Below are positions 9,501 through 17,250 of a stretch of DNA of 64,000 bases, one piece after another. How positions within the stretch are numbered: the stretch's first letter is position 1; each line of letters opens with the position of its first letter. The notes under the pieces are model-generated. The model saw only the letters and a list, made by a program, of their open reading frames with translations. It made no database searches and was not told the DNA's origin. The DNA is from Aquimonas sp964586455 (GTDB taxonomy: Bacteria > Pseudomonadota > Gammaproteobacteria > Xanthomonadales > Xanthomonadaceae): NCBI GenBank assembly GCA_964586455.1, contig CAZPHV010000021.1, forward strand, positions 9,949 to 73,948, given 5' to 3'. A program made the translations under genes and the position numbers.

Positions 9501-9742
9501 CCGAGCGTGAGCGTCTGCTCGGGCTCGCTGCGGCCGACCGCCGCAAGAGCCAGTCGATGAGTGCAGAAGCCAAGGCCGACGAAGCCACGCCTGACGGTGC
9601 CAAACCTGTGCGCACCGATCCGGCCCTGCTGCGCCTGATCCAGACGGATGTCCGGTGGCTGGCCCATTTCGGCGCCCTGCGCGGGCTTTACCACGACGGC
9701 ACCGACCTCAACAGCTGCGGGATCAACGACCATGTCCATTAA
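6551..9742 (+). CDS. Exported two-domain amidohydrolase-superfamily protein
   Basis: A 1063-residue protein with a signal peptide (residues 1-26, cleaved near LAQQ) and two amidohydrolase (imidazolonepropionase/adenine deaminase-like) modules in tandem. The C-terminal module has the metal motif DAHSHTA near residue 655 and later elements DADLVLWNAHPLS. The N-terminal module keeps the small beta-barrel (ALTNARVVTEPGRVLESA) and PAELLNAGDRLGRVAPGQLA, but reads FIEPASSLG where HxH should stand, so it probably binds no metal. The substrate is unknown. Its last 11 bp overlap the next gene, which encodes a related protein, so the two are likely co-translated. GGGGAA before ATG serves as ribosome-binding site. 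Confidence 0.85.
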   Translation: MSRSTVRPVLRISLLALSLSAGAVLAQQRTLPSEGVADRPVRTVALTNARVVTEPGRVLESATVLLRDGRIEAVGAGLRIPAGVASRDLGGATVFAGFIEPASSLGLPADHLRGGIKAASAPGQAPPHDQQGAEPGTPHWNRRAQPERSAARVLDYKPADAKTLRELGFTAVHSAPQAGVLAGQGALLSLIDAAPRRDAVLTAEVSQVFGFDFQFGSEYPGSLMGSIALIRQTLLDAQWYATAQAGPSQRGRSPTRLQHSQSLAALGPTLAGRQRVFMLMDDELDAGRFSAIAVEFKLDAVLVGSGHEYRLLPQLKAWNRPLVLPLNFPEAPAVEQPGIALQTALAELQHWEQAAANPARVAQAGLRFALSTRGLKEPGKQFWPALRRAVTAGLSEDAALRALTITPAELLNAGDRLGRVAPGQLANLVIADASLFRDEKAKLYEVWVEGERFELSALAAREPGTELSLRWHADNRAETWALTGTGDSRELALDQSRLKLKLLDGRWVALPEISPASWPARTARVEFLIGEGGTVEGFAETVDGRRYGFSGSTSATAAEQATDDAPTDPPRAIPAHRGYPAGEYARETTPPQAGDLLIRGATVWTNTEQGILEGADVRARGGRIVEVGKGLAAGRGSEVIEAQGQHLTAGIVDAHSHTAIARNVNEPSHAVTTEVRIGDVLDPTDISIYRQLAGGVTSANLLHGSANPMGGQNAVIKLRWGADAEGLVFEGAPSGVKFALGENVKQSNWGEAMTVRYPQTRMGVEQIMRDHFLAARAYASALSSGQPVRRDLRLEALVEILRGERLVHIHSYRQDEILMFVRLSQEFGFKVASFQHVLEGYKVAREMAEIGAGASTFADWWGFKMEVIDGIPHNGALMTRAGVISSFNSDSDEMARRLNMEAAKALRHGGLSDEEAWKLITLNPAIQLGIADRVGAIRPGLDADLVLWNAHPLSNYARAETTWVDGRRYFDRREDAQLQVQLLAERERLLGLAAADRRKSQSMSAEAKADEATPDGAKPVRTDPALLRLIQTDVRWLAHFGALRGLYHDGTDLNSCGINDHVH

Positions 9743-11045
9743 GTCCCGCCTGCCCCGCAGCGTCGCCGCGCTGTCGCTGGCACTTCTGGCCTCTTTCGCC
9801 GTGGCCCAGCCGGGTCCGCCGGCGCGTCCCGCCGAACGCCCGATCGTGATCGACGGCGGCACCGTGCATACCGTCAGTGGTGTGGCGATCGCGAACGGTC
9901 GTGTGCGCATCGAGGGCGACCGCATTGTTGCGGTCGGCGGCAGCGAGGTCTCGCTGGAGGGGGCGGATCGCATCGACGCGGTCGGCAAGCAGGTGTATCC
10001 CGGACTGATCGCTGCCCACAGCGTGCTGGGTCTGACCGAGATCGGCGCGGTGCGCGCCACCAATGACATGGCCGAAGTCGGTCTGAACGCCGCCAACGTA
10101 CGCGCGGAGGTTGCCGTCAATCCGGAGAGCGAGCTGATTCCGGTCACCCGCGCCAACGGCGTGCTGCTGGCGCTGACTGTGCCGCAGGCCAGTGCCAGCA
10201 GCGTCATCACCGGCACCTCGGCCCTGATCCAGCTCGACGGCTGGACCTGGGAGGACCTGACCCTGAAGGCGCCTATCGGATTGCACGTGGTCTGGCCCGG
10301 CGGCGAAGTGCCGCCCTGGTTGCCCGCGGATGTCGCCGAGGCTGCGAAGAAGGCGGTGGCGGAGAAGCAGCGAGGCCTGCGCCGGGCCTTCGAGCAGGCG
10401 CGCGCCTACGGCCTGGCACTGGGCGCAGGAACCATCACCGTGCCCGATCTGCGGCTGGCCGCGATGCAGCCGGCGCTGAAGCGCGAGCAGGCGGTATTTC
10501 TGCACGCAGACGACGCCGTCTCGATTGGCGCCGCGCTGGACTTCGCCGCTGAGTTCGAACTGCGCGCGGTGCTGGTCGGGGGTGCCGAAGCCTGGCGACT
10601 GGCGGATCGACTGCGCGCACGCGACGTGCCGGTGATCCTCGGCGGTACCCACGTGCTTCCGCAGCGCCGCTACGACGCAGTCGATGCGATTTATGCGCAA
10701 GCGGCGCAACTGAAGACTGCAGGCGTGGGTTTCGCAATCGCCACGCCGGGCGACAGCTTCGACACCAGCAACCTTCGCAACTTGCCGTATCAGGCTGCCA
10801 GCGCCGTCGCCCACGGGCTCAGTTTCGAAGATGCCCTGCGTGCGATTACGCTGAGCCCGGCCGAGATCCTCGGCGTCGCCGACCAGGTCGGCTCACTGGA
10901 CGCCGGCAAACTCGCCACGCTCGTCATCGCCGACGGCGACCCGCTGGAAGCACGCACGAACGTCGAACGCGCCTGGATCAGCGGCCGCGAAGTGGATCTG
11001 AGCAGTCGGCATACGCGCTTGTACGAAAAGTACCGCGTGCGCTGA
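9732..11045 (+). CDS. Exported amidohydrolase-like protein, paralogue of the upstream protein
   Basis: A 437-residue protein with a signal peptide (SVAALSLALLASFAVAQP) and one amidohydrolase fold: composite beta-barrel IDGGTVHTVSGVAIANGRV, core YPGLIAAHSVLGLTEIG, and terminal ITLSPAEILGVADQVGSLDA with LATLVIADGDPLE. The first-strand motif has a single histidine (AAHSV) in place of HxH, so the metal site is altered or lost. The start overlaps the end of the upstream gene by 11 bp, a translational-coupling arrangement. A heterodimer or a scaffold-and-catalyst pair is plausible but unproven. Confidence 0.82.
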   Translation: MSIKSRLPRSVAALSLALLASFAVAQPGPPARPAERPIVIDGGTVHTVSGVAIANGRVRIEGDRIVAVGGSEVSLEGADRIDAVGKQVYPGLIAAHSVLGLTEIGAVRATNDMAEVGLNAANVRAEVAVNPESELIPVTRANGVLLALTVPQASASSVITGTSALIQLDGWTWEDLTLKAPIGLHVVWPGGEVPPWLPADVAEAAKKAVAEKQRGLRRAFEQARAYGLALGAGTITVPDLRLAAMQPALKREQAVFLHADDAVSIGAALDFAAEFELRAVLVGGAEAWRLADRLRARDVPVILGGTHVLPQRRYDAVDAIYAQAAQLKTAGVGFAIATPGDSFDTSNLRNLPYQAASAVAHGLSFEDALRAITLSPAEILGVADQVGSLDAGKLATLVIADGDPLEARTNVERAWISGREVDLSSRHTRLYEKYRVR

Positions 11046-11060
11046 TGCGCCCGCGGTACT

Positions 11061-11119
11061 TCGGGATTCGGGACTCGGGACTCGGGATTCGGGATTCGGG
11101 ATTCGGGATTCGGGATTCG
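11061..11119. repeat. Tandem array of TCGGGAT/C heptamers
   Basis: Eight 7-bp units (TCGGGAT or TCGGGAC) plus three bases run in tandem straight after the amidohydrolase gene. A second block, starting GAGCCGGGATTGGGG, lies at 11124-11151, and an inverted arm (GAATCCCGATTCCCGG) at 11265-11280. The whole region 11061-11280 therefore looks like one copy of the repeat element also seen around 13915, 15917, 22135, 26694 and 29691. Confidence 0.9.
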
Positions 11120-11284
11120 TTTAGGAGCCGGGATTGGGGATTCGGGATTCGCAAGAGCCGACGCGTCGAGGCTCGGCGCTGCGCTTGTTTGTCGAGGGAT
11201 TCTGGGCGCGGAGCTCCTCTCGCGCTCAACGCTTGCGACAAGCTTGAGAGCTCTGGCTTCTAACGAATCCCGATTCCCGGCCTC

Positions 11285-11971
11285 TCAAAAATACGTCCAC
11301 AACTCCCGCGCCTCAGCCAGATGCGGCACGCTGTTCCAGCTCGCCAGGCGCATCGAGCCCGTGCGGTGGTGGAACTCGCAGAGGGCGCTGTTGCGCAGGC
11401 TCAGGTTCAGTTCGATCGCGCGGGCGTTGCTGGTTTCCAGCGCGGCCTGGGCGAACTGCGAAAGCACACCGCCCGAAGAAACCGCCAGCACCGTGCCGCC
11501 ATTGGCGCGCAGACGCTCCGCGCCGGCACGGGTGCGGGCCTGGAACTCTGACCAACGCTCAGGCACGCCCTCGATGCGGTCTTCAGTCCAGGCACTGAGA
11601 GCCGCCAGCAGCTGTTGCAGCACCTGCCGAGGATCGACTGGCGAGCCGGGAACTACGCGGAACAGGGCCGCCGCGTCGGCGTGCTCGCGCGCGTAGCCAT
11701 CAAGCACGGCGCGGTGATCGAATTCGTTGAGGTCGGCGTCGACTTCCGGGGCCGGCAGCTCAACCCCGACCTCGACGAAGGCTTCGTGCAGGGCGTCCCA
11801 GGTCTGCCGATGACGGCGCATGGCGCCGATCACAACGCGCTCGGGTACAGGGACGTGCTTCAACAGCCAGCGCCCGAGGCGCCGTGACTGCTCGTAGCCG
11901 GCCTCCGACAGCTGGTCATAGTCGGCTGCCGCGTACGACGCCTGGCCGTGGCGGATTGCAATCAGGCTCAA
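11285..11971 (-). CDS. Histidine phosphatase (phosphoglycerate mutase-like) family protein
   Basis: Member of the branch-1 histidine phosphatase superfamily. The RHGQ motif near residue 6 carries the phospho-accepting histidine; LSEAGYEQSRRLGRWL follows, and the second histidine region is VLAVSSGGVLSQF. It is 228 residues with a TTG start: the frame is open further upstream, but the fold begins at this TTG and a CCGGAA site stands 7 bases before it. It lies 13 bp behind the DUF4426 gene at the end of the yggS-proC-yggT group. The substrate cannot be deduced. Confidence 0.8.
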   Translation of the reverse strand: MSLIAIRHGQASYAAADYDQLSEAGYEQSRRLGRWLLKHVPVPERVVIGAMRRHRQTWDALHEAFVEVGVELPAPEVDADLNEFDHRAVLDGYAREHADAAALFRVVPGSPVDPRQVLQQLLAALSAWTEDRIEGVPERWSEFQARTRAGAERLRANGGTVLAVSSGGVLSQFAQAALETSNARAIELNLSLRNSALCEFHHRTGSMRLASWNSVPHLAEARELWTYF

Positions 11972-11984
11972 GGCAGGTTCCGGG

Positions 11985-12416
11985 TCAGGGATGAAAGGTC
12001 TGGGCGAAGCGCAGAAGGATCGGCTCGCCGCTGCCCTCCGGCGTGATGCGCAGCTCGAAATCGAGCCGCTCACCGTCGTTGATGCGGGGCTCGCCAAGGT
12101 AGTAGATCGCCTCGCCCTCTCGAACTTCCCGCATGCGCAGGCTCTGGCGCTGGCCGTAGGGGTTGGTCGCAGCCGCCTCAATGACGGCGGTCACGGCGAA
12201 CTCGCGATCATCGTCCTTCTTGATCACCGCGATGTTGAGCAGGCCGCGGCTGGCCGAGCGGGTGAGGCCGCTGTTGCGCGCCACTTCGGGCGTGATCAGC
12301 GTGGAGGGCAGAGCACTGTAGTGGATGGTGTAGGGGCCGCGGCTGGTGCTGCTCTGGGCAGCGGCGAAGCTTGGCACCAGCAGCAGGCAGCACAGCAGCA
12401 GGCGGAAGGTCGACAT
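11985..12416 (-). CDS. DUF4426 family exported protein
   Basis: A 143-residue protein with a signal peptide (LLLCCLLLVPSFAAAQ). It resembles DUF4426 proteins: YTIHYSALPSTLITPEVARN near the mature N terminus, then LLNIAVIKKDDD, and FELRITPEGSGEPI at the end. The function is unknown. DUF4426 genes commonly follow yggT, as here. An AGGAC ribosome-binding site precedes the ATG; the much longer open frame upstream is low-complexity read-through. Confidence 0.8.
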   Translation of the reverse strand: MSTFRLLLCCLLLVPSFAAAQSSTSRGPYTIHYSALPSTLITPEVARNSGLTRSASRGLLNIAVIKKDDDREFAVTAVIEAAATNPYGQRQSLRMREVREGEAIYYLGEPRINDGERLDFELRITPEGSGEPILLRFAQTFHP

Positions 12417-12481
12417 CGGAAGTCCTCGTTGATCGGCGCGTTGGCGTGACAAGCCTACGCCCAAGGCGCGCGCAGACAGTG

Positions 12482-13054
12482 TCAGCGCGCCAGAGCCAGG
12501 CCCAGATCGGTCAGCGGGGCGATGACCAGCACGCGCACCAGCGAGATCAGCAGCATCGCCAGCAAGGGCGAGAGATCCAGCCCGCCGAGGTTGGGCAGCA
12601 GACGCCGCAGCGGCGCCAGCAGGGGCTCGGTGAGCTGCATGATGATCGGCAGGGCCGGTGAATGGCCCGCGGGCTGGATGAAGCTCAAGATCACGCGCAT
12701 CAGGATCAGCGCGAATGCGATCCACAGCACCAGCCCCAGGGTTTCCGCCAGGCCCACCACCAGCGCCGCGCCCAGGCCCATGCCGCGGCCCAGCAGTGCG
12801 TATACCGCCCAGACCTTGATCGTGACAATCAGCCAGCCCACCACGGCAGCCGAAGTCTCGAAGCGGCCGAACGGAGGCAGCACGCGCCGCAAAGGCGTCA
12901 CCACCGGGTGGGTGGCGCGGTAGACGAACTGGCAGATCGGGTTGTAGAAGTTCACGCGCGCCAGCGGCAGCGCCACCCGCAGCACAAACAGGGTGGCGAA
13001 CAGGCCGAACAGCACTTCGATCAGAATCACGCCGGCTTGGGCGAAGTAGCTCAT
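12482..13054 (-). CDS. yggT: YggT family membrane protein
   Basis: Integral membrane protein of 190 residues with two YggT repeats, each ending in a conserved pattern: NFYNPICQFVYRATHPVVTPLRR in the first half and SPALPIIMQLTEPLLAPLRRLLP in the second. Homologues have been linked to osmotic tolerance and, in other phyla, to division or chloroplast organisation; a role here is only inferred. The start MSYFAQAGVI was chosen because the upstream extension is hydrophilic and lacks a ribosome-binding site. Confidence 0.85.
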   Translation of the reverse strand: MSYFAQAGVILIEVLFGLFATLFVLRVALPLARVNFYNPICQFVYRATHPVVTPLRRVLPPFGRFETSAAVVGWLIVTIKVWAVYALLGRGMGLGAALVVGLAETLGLVLWIAFALILMRVILSFIQPAGHSPALPIIMQLTEPLLAPLRRLLPNLGGLDLSPLLAMLLISLVRVLVIAPLTDLGLALAR

Positions 13055-13097
13055 GGACTCGAGTTCCGGGGGGCTGCCAGTGGAAGTGGGGGCGGGC

Positions 13098-13931
13098 TCA
13101 GCCGCCGGCAAGTTCGCGTCCGCGACGCACTGCGGCGTCGACCGCAGCCGCCACGCCGCTTTCGAAGCCATCGGCCTGGAAGCGTTCGATCGCGGCTTGG
13201 GTGGTGCCGCCCGGAGAGGTCACCCGGCGACGCAGCTCAGAAGGCGCCTCGCCCGACTCCACCAGCATGCGCGCCGCACCGAGCGCGGTCTGCCGGGCCA
13301 GACGCTGCGCCGCCTCCTCGGGCAAGCCCTGGTCGACCGCCGCGGCGACCAGCGCTTCCACCATCAGAAAGAAGTACGCCGGCCCGCTGCCTGACAAGGC
13401 CGTGACCACGTCCATCAGGGCTTCGTCTTCGATCCACACCGTGCAGCCGGCGCTGGCCATGACCGCTTCAGCGCGCCCGCGCGCGTCTTGTCCCACGGCA
13501 GCGGGGGCGAACAGCCCGCTGGCGCCGGCGCCCAACAGGGCGGGCGTGTTCGGCATCGCGCGCGCCACGTTCGAGCTGCCCAGCCATTCCGACAGCCGCG
13601 CGCAGGGTATGCCCGCGGCGATCGACAGGGCCAGCGTGTCCGGACGCAGGCGCGGCGCCAGCGTGCGACAGACCGCCTCCATCACCTGCGGCTTTACCGC
13701 CAGAACCAGCAGATCGGCTTCCGCAGCCAGCTCCGCGCCATCGGCCACGACCCGTACACCGAACTCCGAGGCCAGCGCCTCTCGAAGCGCGGTGACTGGC
13801 TCGGCAACCGCGATCTGCGCGGCCGGCACGCCGTCGCGACGCAGGCCGGCGATCAGCGAGCGCGCCATGTTGCCGCCGCCGACAAAGGCGGTAGAGCCGG
13901 AGTTCAGAAGTGGGGAGCCGGGAATGGGCAT
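13098..13931 (-). CDS. proC: Pyrroline-5-carboxylate reductase
   Basis: Last step of proline synthesis: NAD(P)H-dependent reduction of pyrroline-5-carboxylate. The 277-residue protein has the Rossmann motif FVGGGNMARSLIAGL, LAVKPQVM, AMPNTPALLGAGASGL and the C-terminal ALSGSGPAYFFLMVEAL plus VTSPGGTTQAAIE. The first residues (MPIPGSPLLNSGS) are unlike other ProC N termini and are encoded by a copy of the GGGATTC-type repeat, so the repeat supplies the start region. Lies between yggS and yggT in the usual order. Confidence 0.93.
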   Translation of the reverse strand: MPIPGSPLLNSGSTAFVGGGNMARSLIAGLRRDGVPAAQIAVAEPVTALREALASEFGVRVVADGAELAAEADLLVLAVKPQVMEAVCRTLAPRLRPDTLALSIAAGIPCARLSEWLGSSNVARAMPNTPALLGAGASGLFAPAAVGQDARGRAEAVMASAGCTVWIEDEALMDVVTALSGSGPAYFFLMVEALVAAAVDQGLPEEAAQRLARQTALGAARMLVESGEAPSELRRRVTSPGGTTQAAIERFQADGFESGVAAAVDAAVRRGRELAGG

Positions 13932-14034
13932 GAGCGATAAGGCCTTCGGTGAGGGCAGGTGTGGGGCGAGTCGACCGCAGAGCATTAGGTGGGGCGGGGC
14001 TCCCCCTTATCGATTCCCCGATCCCGAATCCGCG
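13915..14034. repeat. GGGATTC-family repeat element spanning the proC start and yggS end
   Basis: The left arm GAGCCGGGAATGGG (13915-13928) and the right arm of GATTCCCCGATCCCGAATCC type (14012-14034) face each other about 120 bp apart. The left arm encodes the first residues of ProC and the right arm encodes the last eight residues of YggS (ADSGSGNR). The arms are more diverged than those at 15917 or 29691. Confidence 0.6.
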
Positions 14035-14738
14035 TTTCCCCCCGTACGGGGGCCGAACAGCGCGCTGCCCACCCGCACCCGGGTCGAGCCCTCCGTGATC
14101 GCCCGCTCGAAGTCTTCACTCATGCCCATCGACAAGGTATCGATGCCGGGGTGCGCCGTCTTCAATGCGTCAAACAGGCGTCGAAGCTCGGCGAAGCTGC
14201 GCTGGCGCGCGTCGAGGTCGGGCAAGGGCGCGGGGATGCCCATCAGGCCACGCAGCCGCAAATGTGTGAATCCAGCAGCGGCGTCGGCCAATGCCGCGAG
14301 GTCTTCAGGGCGACAACCGGACTTGCTGGTCTCGTCGTCCACATTCACCTGCAGCAGCACGTCCAGCGGCGGGCGCCCGGAGGCCGCGCGCGCAGCGTCT
14401 AGCAAGGGCAGCAGCTTGGCGCGGTCCACGCTCTCGATGCAGTCGAACAGGGCCGCCGCCTGCGCCGCCTTGTTCGACTGCAGGTTCCCGATCAGATGCC
14501 AGCGCAGCCCCCGCCCGGACAGCGCCTCGATCTTGGCGGCGGCCTCCTGTACATAGTTTTCGCCGAAAGACTGCTGGCCGCAGCTCGCAAGCCGGGCGAT
14601 CGCCTCAGCGGGTTGGGTCTTCGAGACGGCCAGCAGTTCGACCGCGCGGCTGCGGCCGGCAGCCTGCAATCGGGCCTGCAGGGCGGTCAGGCGGCCGCAG
14701 ACATCGGGCGAATCGGCGGAGGGAGTCGGCATGGTCAT
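14007..14738 (-). CDS. yggS: YggS family pyridoxal phosphate homeostasis protein
   Basis: PLP-binding, fold-type III protein (PLPBP/YggS/PROSC) that buffers pyridoxal phosphate and affects amino-acid metabolism. It is 243 residues; the PLP lysine is K40 in LLAVSKTQP, followed by FGENYVQEA, WHLIGNLQSNK, LLQVNVDDETSKSG, GLMGIPAP, LSMGMSEDFERAI and VRVGSALFG. The protein should end about ten residues after this motif; the tail GNADSGSGNR derives from an adjacent repeat. Divergent from pilT, as in Pseudomonas and Xanthomonas. Confidence 0.93.
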   Translation of the reverse strand: MTMPTPSADSPDVCGRLTALQARLQAAGRSRAVELLAVSKTQPAEAIARLASCGQQSFGENYVQEAAAKIEALSGRGLRWHLIGNLQSNKAAQAAALFDCIESVDRAKLLPLLDAARAASGRPPLDVLLQVNVDDETSKSGCRPEDLAALADAAAGFTHLRLRGLMGIPAPLPDLDARQRSFAELRRLFDALKTAHPGIDTLSMGMSEDFERAITEGSTRVRVGSALFGPRTGGNADSGSGNR

Positions 14739-14873
14739 GTCAGCGTTCAGGGCTATACTCGGGCGCAGTCAAGCGTAAGGCCGGGGTGGGTTTGGGCAGG
14801 CGCTGGCACCACAGTCTAGCGGCCCGCGCCACACGCCCGGGTCGGGCATCAATCGACGGGGATTTCCGAACTC

Positions 14874-15911
14874 ATGGATATCGCAGAGCTGCTGGCGTTT
14901 TCGGTCAAGAACAAGGCATCGGACCTGCACCTGTCCGCCGGCCTGCCGCCGATGATCCGCGTGGACGGAGACGTCCGCCGTATCAACATCCCCGCGCTGG
15001 ATCACAAGCAGGTGCATGCGCTGATCTACGACATCATGTCGGACAAGCAGCGCCGGGATTACGAAGAGTTTTACGAGGTCGACTTCTCGTTCGAGATTCC
15101 CGGCCTCGCCCGCTTCCGCGTCAATGCGTTCAACCAGAATCGCGGCGCCGGTGCGGTGTTCCGTACCATTCCGTCCGAGGTGTTGACGCTTGAAGACCTG
15201 GCCGCGCCGAAGATCTTCCGCGAGCTGATCGAGCAGCCGCAGGGGTTGATCCTGGTCACCGGGCCGACCGGCTCGGGCAAGTCGACCACGCTGGCGGCGA
15301 TGGTCGACCACGTCAACAAGAACGAGTACGGGCACATCCTCACCGTCGAGGACCCGATCGAGTTCGTGCACACCTCGAACAAATGCCTGATCAACCAGCG
15401 CGAAGTGCATCGCGACACCCACGGCTTCAACGAGGCCCTGCGTTCGGCGCTGCGCGAAGACCCCGACTACATCCTGGTCGGCGAGTTGCGCGACCTTGAA
15501 ACCATTCGCCTGGCCTTGACCGCTGCGGAAACCGGACATCTCGTGTTCGGTACCCTGCACACCAGCTCCGCCGCAAAAACCATCGATCGCATCATCGACG
15601 TGTTCCCCGCCGGCGAGAAGCCGATGGTGCGCTCGATGCTGTCGGAAAGCTTGCGCGCGGTGATTTCACAGTCGCTGCTGAAGAAGGTCGGCGGCGGCCG
15701 CGTGGCTGCACACGAGATCATGGTCGGCATCCCGGCGATCCGTAACCTGATCCGCGAGGACAAGGTCGCGCAGATGTACTCGGCCATCCAGACCGGCCAG
15801 AACTACGGCATGCAGACGCTTGACCAGTGCCTGCAGGATCTTGTGAAGCGTGGCCTGGTTACGCGCCAGGCGGCGAAAGAGTATGCGAAGGACAAGCGTT
15901 TGTTTGAGTAA
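14874..15911 (+). CDS. pilT: Type IV pilus retraction ATPase PilT
   Basis: Hexameric cytoplasmic ATPase that drives pilus retraction and twitching motility. It is 345 residues with the N-terminal PAS-like domain (ASDLHLSAGLPPMIR), Walker A GPTGSGKST at 130-138, Asp box and Walker B (REDPDYILVGELRD), His box TAAETGHLVFGTLHT, and the C-terminal AIRNLIRE motif needed for retraction. A possible promoter lies in the 135-bp yggS-pilT gap: TATACT at 14754-14759 with a weak TGGTCA at 14732-14737. Followed by pilU after a repeat-bearing 160-bp gap. Confidence 0.96.
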   Translation: MDIAELLAFSVKNKASDLHLSAGLPPMIRVDGDVRRINIPALDHKQVHALIYDIMSDKQRRDYEEFYEVDFSFEIPGLARFRVNAFNQNRGAGAVFRTIPSEVLTLEDLAAPKIFRELIEQPQGLILVTGPTGSGKSTTLAAMVDHVNKNEYGHILTVEDPIEFVHTSNKCLINQREVHRDTHGFNEALRSALREDPDYILVGELRDLETIRLALTAAETGHLVFGTLHTSSAAKTIDRIIDVFPAGEKPMVRSMLSESLRAVISQSLLKKVGGGRVAAHEIMVGIPAIRNLIREDKVAQMYSAIQTGQNYGMQTLDQCLQDLVKRGLVTRQAAKEYAKDKRLFE

Positions 15912-15916
15912 GAGCC

Positions 15917-16053
15917 GGGATTCGGGATTGGGGATTCGGGATTGGGAGAGCGCCCTTGAGGCTGTGTTCCGATTCCGTCTCCGCCCGAAGCACTGAGAGT
16001 CCCCGCCGCCGCGCCAGCGGTCGTTCCATCCCGAATCCCCAATCCCGAATCTC
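15917..16053. repeat. Inverted GGGATTC repeat element between pilT and pilU
   Basis: Heptamers GGGATTC/GGGATTG run at 15917-15947 and their inverse at 16028-16053. Positions 15919-15942 and 16028-16051 form a perfect 24-bp inverted repeat with an 85-bp spacer. If transcribed from pilT into pilU it would fold into a long hairpin just before the pilU ribosome-binding site. Confidence 0.92.
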
Positions 16054-16066
16054 GCTCCGAAGGAGC
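16054..16066 (+). promoter_or_regulatory. Small hairpin occluding the pilU Shine-Dalgarno
   Basis: GCTCC-GAA-GGAGC forms a 5-bp stem whose right arm is the pilU Shine-Dalgarno (GGAG at 16062-16065, 6 bases before ATG 16072). It could lower pilU initiation unless melted. This is a prediction from the sequence only. Confidence 0.4.
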
Positions 16067-16071
16067 CCGCC

Positions 16072-17202
16072 ATGAGCACCATCGACTTCACCAGCTACCT
16101 CAAGCTGATGTCGCACAAGAAGGCCTCGGACCTGTTTGTCACCTCCGGCATGCCGCCGACCATCAAGGTGCACGGGCGGCTGCAGCCGATCACACAGACA
16201 CCACTGACACCGCAGCAGTCGCGCGATCTGGTGCTCAACGTGATGACGCCCAGCCAGCGCGAGGAGTTCGAAAAAACCCACGAGTGCAACTTCGCGATCG
16301 GCGTGTCCGGCGTCGGCCGCTTCCGCGTCAGCTGCTTCTATCAGCGCAACCAGGTCGGCATGGTGCTGCGTCGCATCGAGACGCGCATCCCGACCTGCGA
16401 TGAGCTGAACCTGCCGCCGGTCATCAAGACGCTGTCGATGACCAAGCGCGGCATCGTGATCCTGGTCGGCGCCACCGGCACCGGTAAATCGACCACGCTG
16501 GCGGCGATGCTGGGCTACCGCAACCAGAACTCCTCGGGCCACATCATCACCATCGAGGACCCGATCGAGTACGTGCACAAGCACGAGGGCTGCATCATCA
16601 CTCAGCGCGAGGTCGGCATCGACACCGACAGCTGGGAGAACGCGCTGAAGAACACCCTGCGCCAGGCGCCCGACGTGATCATGATCGGCGAGGTGCGCAC
16701 CCGCGAGGGCATGGATCACGCCATCGCGTTCGCCGAAACCGGCCATCTGGTGCTGTGCACCCTGCATGCGAACAACGCCAACCAGGCGATGGACCGCATC
16801 ATCAACTTCTTCCCCGAAGACCGCCGCAACCAGCTGCTGATGGACTTGTCGCTGAACCTGAAGGGCGTGGTCGCGCAGCAGCTGATTCCGACACCGGACG
16901 GCAAGGGCCGCCGCGTCGCGCTGGAAGTGCTGCTGGGCACGCCGCTGGTGCAGGACTACATCCGCGAGGGCGAGATCCACAAGATCAAGGAAGTGATGAA
17001 GGAGTCGACCAACCTCGGCATGAAGACCTTCGATCAGGCCCTGTTCGAGCTGTATCAGGCCGGCGAGATTTCCTACGAGGACGCGCTGCGCCACGCCGAT
17101 TCGACCAACGAGGTGCGCCTGAAGATCAAGCTGGCCCAGGGCGGCGATATCCACTCCCTGGCCCAGGGCATGGACGGCGTCGAGCTCATCGAGTCACGAT
17201 GA
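16072..17202 (+). CDS. pilU: PilT/PilU family type IV pilus ATPase
   Basis: PilT-dependent accessory retraction ATPase. It is 376 residues with N-terminal KKASDLFVTSGMPPTIKVHG, Walker A GATGTGKST at 133-141, Walker B region APDVIMIGEVRTREGM, and AFAETGHLVLCTLHANNANQ with the PilU-type N-rich His box. A longer C-terminal tail than PilT (SLAQGMDGVELIESR) is typical of PilU. Immediately downstream of pilT, separated only by the repeat element. Confidence 0.95.
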   Translation: MSTIDFTSYLKLMSHKKASDLFVTSGMPPTIKVHGRLQPITQTPLTPQQSRDLVLNVMTPSQREEFEKTHECNFAIGVSGVGRFRVSCFYQRNQVGMVLRRIETRIPTCDELNLPPVIKTLSMTKRGIVILVGATGTGKSTTLAAMLGYRNQNSSGHIITIEDPIEYVHKHEGCIITQREVGIDTDSWENALKNTLRQAPDVIMIGEVRTREGMDHAIAFAETGHLVLCTLHANNANQAMDRIINFFPEDRRNQLLMDLSLNLKGVVAQQLIPTPDGKGRRVALEVLLGTPLVQDYIREGEIHKIKEVMKESTNLGMKTFDQALFELYQAGEISYEDALRHADSTNEVRLKIKLAQGGDIHSLAQGMDGVELIESR

Positions 17203-17211
17203 ATGCGCGGG

Positions 17212-17250
17212 CCCGCCCGCCGCGCGATTTGACAGCGCGCGGCGGGCGGG
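17212..17250 (+). terminator. 15-bp GC hairpin after pilU
   Basis: A perfect 15-bp stem (17212-17226 with 17236-17250) encloses a 9-nt loop 10 bp after the pilU stop. No U tract follows (TCTAGCTTTG). The loop and right arm contain TTGACA (17229-17234), a perfect -35 hexamer, but only a poor -10 follows (TCTAGC). Confidence 0.6.

Noticed and set aside
8099..10216. Long antisense frame (705 codons) over the amidohydrolase genes; similar frames at 6212-7966 and 55848-57986
   Set aside because: Shadow frames caused by GC-rich third positions; the plus-strand genes have clear domains and motifs.
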